Both the position numbers and the translations under genes were made by a program. Source: Sindora glabra (lineage: Eukaryota; Streptophyta; Magnoliopsida; Fabales; Fabaceae). From it: a stretch of 64,000 nucleotides of DNA. Location: NCBI GenBank assembly GCA_020226215.1, contig CM035227.1:20339866-20403865 (forward strand), read 5' to 3'. Of this stretch, positions 1-13,000 are shown in pieces; position 1 is the stretch's first letter; the number at the start of each line of letters is the position of its first letter. The notes below the pieces were generated by a model. That model saw nothing but the letters and a program-made list of their open reading frames with translations, was not told the origin of the DNA and made no database searches.

Positions 1-2390
1 ATGCTGTTGGATTCCTGAATTTCAAAACTTGAAATAATATAATTATTTTTAAAGTTGTTAGCTTGAATTATTCAATCTAGTAATTTGGGAATCGTCATAT
101 TACTTGAAATTTTTATAGTACCATAAAATTCATATCAAACACCATTAATTTTGCGTGAATTATATTTTGTTTGTTGCTAAAACCAGCAAATATAATTGCC
201 AGGTGACTTGGATTTGAAATTGGGAATACGACCGTTTTCAAATTTAGTTTATACTCTTTGGATATAATTTTATTTTTATGTTTATTTCGGGGAAGATAAA
301 AATGTCCGGATGAGGTTATCAACTTTTCCGGTAACTGATAGACAGATTTTGTTTGCATGCCCCTCGTCTGGGGTATACAGGAAGTGATATCTCTGTTATG
401 GGCCTTATGGCCCACTCACCTATCTTTGGCACGCTCTATGATATGATATAATGTCAAGGATTTCAACTCTGGAATATCCAATTGTGCCCTAGAGTGATTT
501 ACAAATATATATATATATATATATATGCGTGTGTGTGTAACTTAAATTTTAAAGTAGTTGAATTTTATTTATTTTTATTTTAAAAAAATAAAAATTAATT
601 TTTTAAAGTTTACAAAATTTAAATTTAATACTCATTGTTAATTTAATTTATTATTTTATGAAATCATATAATTTTTTAATAATAATTTTAAACAGAAATT
701 ATAAATTATGATATTTTAATTTATTTTATTATTTTTATAAATAATTTTTATATTATATTATTAATAAAAATTAAATCAGATATATAGAGTTTTAATTAAA
801 TAATAAAAATGAATTATAGAGTTATATATAAAAACTAGTGAAATAAACTAATATATTATGATATTATGATTATCGTTGAAAAGTTTATAAAAAATATATA
901 ATTTAATAAAATAATAAATTAAATTGATAATGGATGTTCAATGCAAATTTTATAAAATTTAAGAAGATGATTTTTTTAATTTTCAAAATAAAAGAAGTAA
1001 AATCTAATCATCCAAAATTAAAGTTAATATTTTACATCTTTTTCAAAAATATATGTATCAATAAAAACTATATGAATTGCAATCTAATTATAAGAGAAAT
1101 GTTCAGTTTCATATAAAATATTGAATTTTATTTTCAAGCAATTAAGTAATGATGATAAGAAATTTGAATATGTTAAAATTATTAAATTAAAATTTTTTCA
1201 TCATCAATGCATCAAAAAATTTTAGTGTCGTGATTGGGCTTATATGCTATCTGTTAATAATAATGACCGATACATGAAATATGCATTCCGTTCTTTTACT
1301 TCCTCCGAGTCCACGTTTTGATAGATGTAATGAGATGAGATGTGAATTAAAATGAGAAAGAGATGAAAGAAAGTGTGTGGTGTAATAAAATTTTGATGTG
1401 TGGTATAACAAAATTTCAATGAAATAGAATGAAAAAACAGTTAATAATAATATCTTTAAATTAAAAATAAAAAAGTATAAACATTAGTACATTTTTATAT
1501 TAAAAATGATAATGTTATTTTCATTTATTTATAATTTTTATATTTAAACATATAGATAATTTATGTTAAATTAATTAATATATATTAAATTATTAAAATA
1601 AATTTAATTTGAGATTATATTACATTCAATTAAAAAATATTAATGGGTATATCCATTTATATTGTAATTATAAAGATGTTAAAATAATTATACATTATTA
1701 AAAGAAAATATAGATAACTTGATGTTCATTTTTATTGATTAATATTGTATATTGTTAAAAAAATTAAATATAATATATTTAACAGCAAGTTTAAAATATT
1801 TTTACACTTATAATAAAAGTAATAAAATTTTTGAAAAATGTGCAACTTTTCAACTATATTATCATATAAAAAATAATTTTAAAAATTTAATAAAAATAAT
1901 ATTATTAAAAGCCGAACCTGAGAATGAAGAAACTAACCATTCTATTAGTTCATGCTATGGAATTTATATTCTTTAACGAATAAGAATTACTATTCCATAG
2001 TATCTACTAAGTGCACTCTTGACTTATTTCCACTCTCGACTTATTTCCACTCTCATTTCTTCACATATTCATCAAATCAAATATATTCTAATGATATTTA
2101 TAGATAAATACTTCAAAAAAAATAATAAATAAAACCCTTGTCAAATTAAATGTGGATGTGTGACACCATCTGGTAGACTTCTGGTACAGAAGTGTGGGTT
2201 AGAGTGAGGTTCAATTTTTTTTTTTTCTTTTAAGAATGTGAGTGAGCGAGTAAAAATAAAATGATAAAAATGATATTATGAAGAGGGATTTTAGTATATT
2301 ATTAAGTAATGAATTGATATACCATCAAATATAATTATATATTAAAATTATTTTTTTAAGTTGAGTTTCATAAATGGTGTATCGATACAT
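1..2390. other. AT-rich intergenic DNA, no gene seen
   Basis: No open frame here resembles a known protein, and composition is uniformly AT-rich. It holds an (AT)n/(GT)n microsatellite at 505-538. A short tandem duplication of a phrase reading roughly gacttatttccactctc lies near 2015-2060. I see no RNA gene or clear transposon end. Confidence 0.6.
505..538. repeat. (AT)n-(GT)n compound microsatellite
   Basis: About 11 AT units run directly into a short GT run. Such compound repeats are common in plant intergenic DNA and are likely to vary in length. Confidence 0.9.
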
Positions 2391-2985
2391 TACTCTATTA
2401 ATAGTATACTATAAAATTTTTCTAATATTATTGATAATTATTAAGGAGTGTATATAATTATTCTATCTAGAGACACATGAAGTGAGAAAAGTATTTCTAA
2501 ATGAAACATGAAAGAATCAAATTATCATGATAAATCTTGCATCGATAGTTATAATTAAAATATAATTGAAGATCATGTAATCATTTAAAAAAATTATATG
2601 ATTACTTAAAAAATATGTTATTTTATATTTTAATCTAAATTCTTCATTATTAAATCCAATAATCACAATAGTAACGGTATGCCATAGAATTTTATTTAGG
2701 GACACTACTGTAAATCCAATAATCACTACTCTATTAATGGTATATTATGAAAATTTTCTAATAATTCTTAGTGAGTGTATATAATTATTCTATTTAGAGA
2801 TATATTAAGTAAGAAAAGTATTTTTAAGTGAAAGAAGCAAATTGTAAAATTAAATCTTACATCGATAGTTATGATTAAAACATGATTGAAAATTATGTGA
2901 TCATTTAAAAAAATTATATGTCACTTAAAAATATATAATTTTATGTTTTAATTCTATTTTTTATTATTAAATCTAATAATCACAA
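2391..2985. repeat. Two-copy tandem duplication, period about 336 bp
   Basis: The block starting tactctattaat at 2391 recurs from 2727. Shared phrases in the same order include gtgtatataattattctat, atcgatagtta, gatcatttaaaaaaattatatg and the ending aatcacaat. Copy 1 covers 2391-2726 and copy 2 covers 2727 to about 2985. The copies have many substitutions and small indels, so the duplication is old. No coding content is seen. Confidence 0.75.
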
Positions 2986-3997
2986 TGTATTTCTCCCATT
3001 CTTCACCAAAAATATTCTTCTTGTGTTTGTCTCCATTTTATTTATTCACTTTTTAAAAAAAATAAAGAAAAATATTCCCCCCATTCATTATTATATATCA
3101 CAGTTAAATGATTTCATATATATCAAAAAAATATTTTAACTTATTTATTTTTAGTAAATTTTTTAAAATTATTTTTATGCATAAGATTTAAAATGATTAA
3201 AAATAAAAAATAATAAAATAAATATAAATAAATTAAAAGTATAGAATAATAAAATATTTATTAATTAAATATAAAATTTTAAAAATACTTAATATTTTAT
3301 TAAACTTTAAAATAATAAATAGGAAATAAATATTTATTTAAAATATGATAAAAAAAAAAAAACGAAAGAAGAGTGACATCGTTTTTATTTATCCACTGAA
3401 AAACGAAAGAGAGATATTTCAAAGAAGAAAGCATCATTTTCATTTTAGGTGGAGAGTACAGATTATGCCAGCCATCGTGGAAATTCAGCGTAGTGCTTCG
3501 TGTAACCAAAGTACCGGCGGGCTCCCATTGTCACTTCTTCGTGGCCCCCGTCTGTGACAACCTCGAACTGTTTTGTCAAGCTGTCTTGACTCCACCTTCT
3601 GGGCTGCCTTACCCAATTTTTTTAATAATAATAAATGTTAATTAGAGTACGTATGACGTGCATGTGCAGAGTTTGCTTCTGTTTTGAAGCAAAAGCGAAA
3701 CTTCATCGTTTGTCAAGATGAATAATCATGTAATTCTTGATTGCATGTGATCCAAGTCAATATCAAAATTCTAGATAAATTTTTTACTATAATGTTTTAT
3801 TCTAATACTTAAAAACAAAATGATTTCTTTAAAAAAATATATGTAAATGATCAATAAAAAGTCTCTTCTCTTGAGAAAATTAAATCTAATTTAATAATAT
3901 CAATTACGATGTAATACGACTGTGAATCTTTAATTCAAAGAATATTTAATATATCTTTAAAATTTTATATCTTTTCTTTAATCAAAACTTGATCCTA

Positions 3998-4044
<47 letters not shown>

Positions 4045-4200
4045 TTTTGTGATTTAATTATTCTATTTTTGTTTAAAAAAAATGCAACCTGACTTCGAAG
4101 ACTTGAACAAAAACTCCGGACAAATAATTACAACTCGGAAATATGTTGCGAAATGTAGGTATGCCGTACGATACCGTTGGGATTTTTTATGTTTTATCGA
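2986..4200. other. Intergenic DNA with a GC-richer island
   Basis: Mostly AT-rich. An island at about 3440-3720 has near-balanced composition and short open frames on both strands, none recognised. A TA microsatellite lies at 4001-4043. Nothing else supports a gene. Confidence 0.5.
4001..4043. repeat. (TA)n-(CA)n microsatellite
   Basis: About 18 TA units run into four CA units. Confidence 0.9.
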
Positions 4201-4234
4201 AGTTTTGATGGTAACGCGTCCGGAGACAATACGA

Positions 4235-4310
4235 GCTGGTTTAACAGGCGGGGAGCCCCGCTCTCGGACGAACGCCGTGCTTAAAGTGCTATACCACTAA
4301 GGCGAATTTA
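4235..4310 (-). other. Possible degenerate tRNA-like (pol III) sequence, SINE-head candidate
   Basis: Read on the - strand, this GC-rich patch contains CTTAGTGGTATAGCAC, which resembles a tRNA D-arm/A-box. About 20 bases later comes GTTCGTCCGAG, a weak match to a B-box (GGTTCGANNCC). It does not fold into an obvious complete cloverleaf, so it is not called as a tRNA gene. It could be the head of a decayed SINE or chance similarity. Confidence 0.25.
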
Positions 4311-4671
4311 TTAGCGGCCACAAATTCTGAGGAGCGCAGGGACCATCGAAATCGGACCGACGCTGGGGTCCACTCAATTATTCAAATTTAAAACCATGTG
4401 AGCCAAGACACCAACCAGCTGGATGTGCCGAGTGGGTGTCACTTCCTTCTCCACGCCTATCATCCCCAAATTTGCACGTTCTAGGTTTTCACACTCTCCT
4501 GATGTAAAATTTGGGGATTTGCTCTGTGCTCTATTGAAAATGCGTATATTCATCCATACGATTTCTTACCATTCTTTTTATAAAATATTATATTTTTAAC
4601 AAAATTTTATTATAAAACTTTCGAATATTTTTTATGTTATAAGTGTGAAAGTTTCGTATTGTAATTTGACA

Positions 4672-4940
4672 AAATTATTAATTTTATTTTTAAAATTATA
4701 TAATACTGATAAAATAATTTTTAAGTTATATTAGTCAATTTCGCTCCTAAATAATAATTTGTACAGACAACTCATTCCTCTGTAAAAGTATTCAAAAATG
4801 AAATCATTTGTATAAATTTGTATAAAGGGAAGAACTTATTTATATAAATTATTATTTATAAATGAAGATAATTATTTAATATAATTCAAGAATTATTTTA
4901 TTAGCTTTATACAATTTTAGGAACAAAATTAGTAATTTAT
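4672..4940. repeat. AT-rich fold-back repeat (MITE candidate)
   Basis: The left arm, beginning aaattattaattttat, pairs imperfectly over about 90 bases with the reverse complement of the right arm ending at 4940. Common parts include the ctaaaattgtataaa-like and aaataataattt-like segments. No clear target duplication was found. AT-rich sequence raises the chance of spurious pairing, but the arms keep the same order of words. Confidence 0.45.
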
Positions 4941-5607
4941 TCTATAATTTTTATTAAAAAAGCAACTTAACTAAAAACTAACAAATTTTTTTTGAAAAGT
5001 TATAAATTTATTTATTTTTGCATAAAATCATATAATTCCCTTTAAATTATTATGGAAGTAAAATCTTAATTTTTGAATAGGAGTGTTTAACAAGTTTAAT
5101 GGGTTAGACCGGTTGAATTGAGTCAAAGCCGATGTGAGTTCAATATGTTTAGGCTAAGTTTGCTAAGGCTTACATTTTAAACAAAACAATTTTGATTGGT
5201 TTAGTTCACACCACAAACTAGTGGATCATCCCATTTTACCTTAAAAATGCAACTAACTTAAGATTTGCATGAATTTGATTCATAGAAACTTAATTTGTTT
5301 AAATTATTTTTTATTTATGAATGTATTTTTAATAAACTACTCCCTCAAGTTTATTAAGAACCTTGCTTTCAAATCTTAAAAGGGTCCAAACAAATTTTAT
5401 TTTTTAGACTAATAATCTGTCATAATAAATCCATTTTTTATTCATGATTTTACTACATTAAAAAAATATAAATACAAGTTTTTGATGAATTTTATTATAT
5501 GTAAAAAAAGAATTTTAAGTTTCATTGTGTATAAAAATTTTGTATTTAGCGAATTCTATTTTAATTTTTAAAATATGTGATTTATATTAATTTATGTAAT
5601 AAAAAAT

Positions 5608-5739
5608 ATTTATATTAATTTGATCTTTAAAATTTTAATTCAAAAGAAATTTTAATATCTATCATAAATGGTTAATATTTATTAGAAAAATTAAAATTTT
5701 AATTAAACTTAAAATTTTATCAATCAAACTAATATAAAT
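5608..5739. repeat. Short hairpin repeat (132 bp)
   Basis: The left arm, starting atttatattaatttgat, is matched over about 50 bases by the reverse complement of the right arm ending aatataaat at 5739. The loop is about 30 bp. This is probably the remains of a small MITE. No target duplication was identified. Confidence 0.45.
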
Positions 5740-5879
5740 TTTATTTTATAAATGAAATTAATATAAAATAAATAATATTAAAATAAGGTTTTAGTCTTAT
5801 ATTTATTTCTTCCTAACACATGTACCATAATCAATCAATGTGATTCAAATGCTAACTCTAAGAAGTTACAATTTTATGT

Positions 5880-6590
5880 AAAAGAAGAGAAAAGAAGCGT
5901 ACTTATTTGTCATTTGCTTATACGAAGGAAAGTATCGAATTGAAGTGTAGATAGGGGGAGAAAAAGTGCCACATATAAGTGGTCATGTGTATGGCACTGG
6001 CACCGATCAATGGAGTAAGGCACCTGTGAACGCCAATGCAATGGAGGTACTGTACCGTCCAAGCTTGGCCCTCAATCATGGTGTGTGTGGATCCGCATCA
6101 CGTGGCTTTGTGCGCTGTCTTATTCCATTTTTTTGAAATAATAAAAATAAAAATAAAAATACAGAGTAAAACTCACCTCTCAACAGCAAATTATTTTATG
6201 TGTTATTTAATTAATTAAAAATTAGAATGTAATACAATCAATAATATTTAATTATAGTTACGTAATCACTTTTGTGTATTAAAAATACGTTACTTCTTTA
6301 AAAATTATAAGATTTTATTTCTAAACTTATAAATTTAATACTGAGAGATCATAAAAATTGACAAAAATTTTTAATATGCACCAAAAGATTTCTGAAAAGA
6401 AAATAAAACTCCAGAGAGAATCAGATAAAGCTATTAAAAAAAAGTGTGCGGGGGTTATAACGGTAATTAAAAGCAGTAACGAAACCAAATGCTTTCTACA
6501 GGAAGTAGAAGTTATGAACCGAGCCGTTGTGAGAGGACGAAGGGCAATTTGGGAAAGGGGGTGATAAAAGATTGGCAGCACGCAACCGTG
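5880..6590. other. Upstream region of the FRA1 gene
   Basis: Composition rises from AT-rich to mixed between about 5930 and 6120 and again after 6400, as expected approaching a promoter. It contains a palindromic CACGTG at 6099-6104. No protein-coding frame is recognised, and the short open frames overlap on both strands. Confidence 0.45.
6099..6104. promoter_or_regulatory. G-box-like CACGTG element
   Basis: A perfect palindromic CACGTG lies about 910 bp upstream of the kinesin ATG. G-boxes bind bZIP and bHLH factors in plants. A six-base word also occurs by chance, so function is inferred from position only. Confidence 0.3.
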
Positions 6591-6599
6591 TCGACCGTG

Positions 6600-7012
6600 T
6601 GCAGTGAAGACGAAGGAAAAATGATAGTTTGGTTGTTGTCCTTACAGTTACACTTAATTTTTCCCTCAGTAGCTGCTTGAACGTCCCTATTTGTATTTCC
6701 GCAACTACCCCTTCATTTTCTCTCTCCATCTCTAACTATATTACTTTCTCTCTCTGCCGCTGTCGGGAAGTTCTCTCTCAGCTTCTTTTTTTTTTCCTTC
6801 TTTCTTATTTTTTCTTCTTCCTCCAGTGGTTACTGCATCACTTTCTTGTCCTGATAATTTTCCCAACTCCCTTACAGACATTGAGAACGGCTGTCCAACA
6901 GCAAGCTAATTGATCTCTTGCTCGCACTCACACTAATTAGGCACTAATTCTGCTGGAGCAACCCTTTGATTCACTTGCTGTTTTTCTGTTTCTAAGCTAA
7001 GCTGCTTCCCCC
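6600..7012 (+). promoter_or_regulatory. Putative core promoter and 5' leader of FRA1
   Basis: The stretch before the kinesin ATG is pyrimidine-rich, with repeated TCTCTC/CTTCTT runs at about 6715-6835. This is typical of plant leaders. The transcription start cannot be fixed from sequence. The start codon context is CCCCCATGGAA, with G at +4. Confidence 0.45.
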
Positions 7013-10000
7013 ATGGAAGCTGGGGAAGATTGTTGTGTCAAGGTTGCTGTCCACGTCCGGCCACTCATTAGTGATGAGAAGCTTCAGGGCTGTAAAGATT
7101 GTGTCACGGTCGTTTCTGGGAAGCCTCAGGTCCAGTTACTTTCAAGTCTCAACAATGTTGTACTCTTAAAGTTCTATCAATTAAATGGTGAAAGCATTGT
7201 CATTGGGTAGGGAGGTTTGACTTTGGTGCTTGTGGATGATTAAGTCATGTATGCATTGTGTTTTTTCGTCTGAATTGATGAGCCAAATTCCTATGGGAGA
7301 TCTGGATCCAGAATTGTTTACTGAATGAGACTAAAATGAGAGATGAGGACGGGGTTTGAGGCTTGGTGGAATTGTCTCCAATAGTTTTATGATCTGATAG
7401 TTCCCCAACGGGATATTGTCTGTAGTTGGGCTGTATGATTTTATGCTTGAAATTTTCGTATGGTGAAATGTTAGTTTAGTTTCTCAAACATTTATTTGGT
7501 GAAATTGGAGTTTGATGGCTCCTTTTGGTGTTGAATTTTCAATCTGCGGAGGAGGAAATTTCGCTTTTGTCTTGTAGGATCTCAGTGAGTTGAGTGACAC
7601 GATGACAAGAAAATCTAAAGTCAATGAAAGTAGCTCCTTGGTTTATTTGTGCTGTTCCGACTACCATCTGCTTGATTGTCAATTGATTGAGCATCTCATG
7701 CTTTTTAGTTTGAAATTCCACCAAATTCCACTGTATTGAGTGCAAATATCAGACGATTTCTTTATTAATTATAGTTTTAAGGCTCTTTTTCCTTAGAAAG
7801 CCATCACAATGGACTATATTAATAATTTTTCTTATTTTCCAAAGAAAGTTAGAGCTCACAAAAAATTTTCATCTCTGTTGTTTGTTGAATGCATGGATGC
7901 AAATTAATTATAATTTAATTTTGTCTTTATATTCATCTAGTATCTAGGATGGCAGCTGCCTTTGAAACGATTTAAATTTGGACAAATAACATGCTGGTTG
8001 TAACCAAATACAGGTGCAAATTGGCGCTCATTCCTTTACATTTGATCATGTTTATGGAAGTACTGGGACTCCCTCATCTGCCATGTTCGAAGAATGTGTA
8101 GCTTCCCTCGTCGATGGTTTGTTCCAAGGGTATAATGCTACTGTTCTTGCATATGGTCAGGTATCATTACTATCCCAAAAGGAGTTGCTGAAGGAAACAG
8201 AAGTTGCATGCCATTAGACTTATTTCTCTTCCAAATTTGACGTTCTCATTATATTGCAGACAGGTTCTGGGAAAACATACACCATGGGCACTGGCTTCAA
8301 AGATGGTTGCCAAACAGGAATAATTCCACAAGTGATGAATGTTTTGTTCAACAAAATTGAAACCCAAAAGCATCAGATTGAATTTCAGTTGCATGTTTCC
8401 TTTATTGAGGTCTGTTGATAAGTTTGTTACTGTCATGATACTGGAAATTCCATTGGACCTTACTGTACACTGATAGGTTTAATACGTTTGAAGTTATTAT
8501 ATTTGAGTGTCTGATCCAAATGTTTTAAATTTTGGAAAAGATTCTTAAAGAAGAAGTAAGGGACTTGTTGGATCCCTCTTCTATGAGCAAGCCAGAGACT
8601 GCTAATGGACATGCAGGCAAAGTGGCTGTTCCTGGGAAACCTCCGATACAAATTCGGGAGTCATCAAATGGAGTCATTACCCTAGCAGGATCTACTGAAG
8701 TCAGTGTCACATCATTAAAAGAAATGGCTGCTTGCCTGGAACAAGGATCATTGAACAGAGCTACGGGAAGCACAAATATGAACAACCAATCCAGGTTGGC
8801 CATCCATTTGTTTCCCCTCTTCTTTAAACCACATATATAAATACTTCTTTTGAAGTTTTCATAAATTGTAAGATTTAAGAACAAGGTGTGTATAATGTAT
8901 GCTGAAGATATTATTGGAGAGTGTGATATGTGTGACATGAAATTCTCATATCTAGCTATTAAGCTTTAGCTTGATTTCTGCAATACTGATTCAATTTTGG
9001 CCCTGGGAGGACATAACTTGCATATCTGCAACAAAATGATTGCTCCAAGTGAATCTTCTAGCAACTCATTTGTCAATTCCAAATCCCAACATATATTTAA
9101 GAGTTGCGCCTTAAAATTCTGTCACAGCATAATCTGCTTCAATTCTATTCTACTACTTATTCTTCTTTTACTGTGTCCAACTAGTCGTTCGCATGCCATT
9201 TTCACAATCACACTGGAGCAAATGCGTAAGCCCAATTCTGCAATACCTAGCGAGAGTGACGTAAACCAAACTATGAACGAAGAGTATCTTTGTGCCAAAT
9301 TACACTTGGTTGATCTTGCTGGATCAGAACGAGCTAAAAGAACAGGATCTGATGGTCTGCGTTTTAAGGAAGGTGAGATGTCACCTGTTTCTACCTGTAG
9401 AATCTCATGCATCTGATTATTACGTAATCACTGATTATTTCATTTTTCCAACAGGAGTGCACATTAACAAAGGGCTTCTAGCGCTTGGTAATGTTATTAG
9501 TGCACTTGGTGATGAAAAGAAGCGAAAGGAATGTGTCCATGTTCCTTATAGGGACAGTAAACTTACTCGGCTTTTGCAGGTGTGATATTTTTTTTTATCA
9601 TACCTTCCTTCTAACAGCAGTTGCTCTTTGTTGTGATGCCAAAATCCATAAGGATGGTTTGTTATTCTCCCTAGGTGTATAGATCTATATAAATTTGTGA
9701 GTTGTTTGTCAGATGATATTTGTGGAAATTGCATCTGTCTGGCATCATGTACGGCCCATAAAATTCACTAGATATCATTAACCATAAAGCAGTGCATGAC
9801 TGTATATCTAAATATTTCTCGTGTTTTTCTTCCCATCAAGACTTAAAAATAGGCTATTTCTGTGTTAAAATATCATAATTTTGACATTTTTTTCATTTAA
9901 CTCATGCATTTTGTGATCTGGGTCAACAAGCTTGAATTGTGATTTATCTTGGTTGATAATTACAATCGCTTAGAAGAAAAGGAGAAACGATTGTCACTGA

Positions 10001-13000
10001 TGAAGAGGATAATATAAGTGTGAAACATGTATATGAAAGTTTTTGTTGTTCCTTTCTTTTAACTATTTTTAATTTACTATTTATTAGTTCATTTTTTTAT
10101 ATTTTAAATATTTATTGATCAGTTGAATAGCTTTTCAGGATTCTCTTGGCGGTAACAGCAGAACTGTCATGATAGGTTTGTTGTTTATCTTGTGTTGCAA
10201 TCAACCATAATTTCTATCCCATTATTGTTCTTCAAAAGACAAAATTGCAAGCAAAATTGTAGTCCTGATGCTCATCTTTGTTGTGCTGTTTGTTATTCTT
10301 CATGCTCAAGTTCTAATGAATCCCTAATTTTTTTATCTTATCATTGTTCTTTAGAAGATAAAGTTTTTCAGCAAACATTTCAACATGGAACTCTCCAAAT
10401 TTGTTGTGCTCTTTCCACTTTCTAATATTGAAGTTCTTCAATAGAGCTGTGCTCTTCTGACACGAGTAAAATTAAACAATTCATACAGGCTATTGCATTG
10501 CATATGTTCTGTGGTCAGAATGATACTTTCGTCTGTGTCCGGAATGATTTTCAAAGAGATTCTTGTGGTTTTTTAATCTTCTTCTCACTTCTGTGTGCGG
10601 TTTCTTCTGTGATCAATGACGAGGACTAGAATGATGTATTCTTCAGTTCTTTCGTTCCTAACCTGTGGTTAGATTTGCGGTCTTTTTAATCTTTTTTTCC
10701 TCCTGTTCCAGCCTGCATAAGCCCTGCCGATATCAATGCTGAGGAAACACTTAACACTTTGAAGTATGCCAATCGTGCACGCAACATCCGAAATAAGCCT
10801 GTGGTAAGTATCTAAGAAGTTTTTCGTTCCCTTCTTTTCATTTGGCAGCGTTGGATAATTATTTCCTTTTATGATAGTCAATGCTGCTCCTTCTCTTTTC
10901 ATGTTTTCAATAGATCAACAGAGATCCCATGTCCAGTGAAATGCTAAAGATGCGACAACAACTAGAATATCTGCAGGCAGAACTTTGTGCTCGTTCTGGA
11001 GGCTCTTCTGAGGAAGTTCAGGTATTTGGTGTTTGTGAACTTTAATCTTTGGTTGGAAGTGTTATGTGGTGCGAAATATTTTCCTTTTGACTAGCAACCT
11101 GTTGAACAATAATTTGTCATCCAAATCCGATCAATAGTAACTCATCATGTTGGATATTTCAAAGAAACATTTTCTAATCGGTCGGACTTTGCCTCTTTTT
11201 TGACCCATGAAGACTACTAAATTTTAATATAGTTTGATTATCTTTACCATATATTGAAATTAATTTTTGTAGTTTAAAAAAAAAACTTAAAACTAATTAT
11301 GTAGGTCCTTAAGGAAAGAATAGCTTGGCTTGAAGCTGCTAACGAGGACCTTTGCCGTGAACTTCATGAATGCCGTAGTAGATGTTCCAGCATGGAACAA
11401 TGTGAAAAGGATGCTCATGTATGTGTCTAAATTCTCTGTCGATGTTCTTCTTTGACTCATTTATTCTCTCAGAATTTCAATGTATAAATTTGTGCTACTG
11501 CTTTCATTTTCTTGGTTTTTCTCCATTGCACTTTGAGAACAGTCATATCTGTTATCGAAGTGAGTTTAGGATATTGGAGGATGGACTGTACATTTAAATC
11601 TAGAGCTTTGGTTTTCAGGATGGTAGCACATGCATTGTGAAGACTGATGGGCTTAAAAGGGGCTTGCTTATGACTGCGACTGATTATCCAATGGGTGAAC
11701 CAACGGGTAATCCTATTCTTGTGAAAAAAATCTGTAGACATGAATGTGCTTACCATGTCCTTTCTCTATATTTTTCTCTTTTACTACTTAATCAATTGTG
11801 ACTATTACTGTTATGATTCAGGTTACAATTACCATCTTTGGCAGGTGATTCTAGGGAAATTGAAGAAGTAACGAAAGAGTGGGAGCACAAACTTCTGCAG
11901 AATAGTATGGATAGAGAGTTAAATGAGTTAAACAAACGCTTGGAGCAGAAAGAGGTTGTTATATATACATATCTATGGACCATGGTGTCAATACATTCTT
12001 ATTATGCATCAATTGTCCACAAAATATAAGTGGATACTTGCATGGAAGATGTTCTGTTTTTTGAATAGCTGAATGATTTTGTTGTGAAAAAATCATGTGA
12101 TAAACATATCTCATCTGTTTTAATTGTCAAATTCTGATCATGAGTCTGTAAAGAAATAATAATAATAATAATAAAGAACAAGATTGCTTTTTAACTAGTC
12201 TAATTCCATCACATAGTATGTGTCTTAGTAAATGCATCAGTGTGCTACCAAAAATGATCAGATTAGTTATCACCTGGGATGTAAAAACATAAGCTAGACA
12301 TTAAATGAAAAAAAGAAAAGAAAAATCATAAAAGAAACATGGAGTGGTTATGCCCCTGTAATATTTAGTGGTTCAATGACAGTATCATTTACCCTTTATG
12401 TATAGTGCCTTCCCTATCATGTTTTTTGTCTAATGTACATATTGGTTTTTATATCTGGGCAGTCTGAGATGAAACTTTTTGGAATGTCTGATGCTGAAGC
12501 ACTTAAGCAGCACTTTGGACGAAAAATTATGGAACTTGAGGATGAGAAGAGAGTTGTGCAGGTTCAACAGAAGTTCTATTAAGTTTTTGCTTTGTCAAAA
12601 AATTTATCCTGCATTTACCGGATCTGTAAATGCAGAGGGATAGGGATCGCCTTTTGGCTGAAGTTGAAAATCTTGCTGCCAATTCCGATGGACAAACACA
12701 AAAATTAGAGGACATTCATGCCCAAAAATTGAAAGCACTAGAAGCTCAGGTAGTCTAATTTCAAATTTCAATTTGGATTTAATTTTTCATTTGGAAATTT
12801 AGAAGTTGGAAGAGATTTTTAAACTGAAAAATTCTATTCAAACTCTATCAAGATTCTGGATCTGAAGAAGAAACAAGAGAGCCAAGTCCAGCTTCTGAAG
12901 CAAAAGCAAAAAAGCGATGAAGCAACAAAGAGATTACAAGATGAAATACAATCTATAAAAGCACAAAAGGTTGAGTCTTGTTTTACTTAAATTTGTGGTT

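Noticed and set aside
8525..8938. 137-residue open frame antisense to the kinesin
   Set aside because: It is the shadow of the conserved kinesin exon 4 on the other strand and its following intron.
9122..9412. 96-residue - strand frame across kinesin exon 5
   Set aside because: Antisense shadow of the conserved switch II exon.
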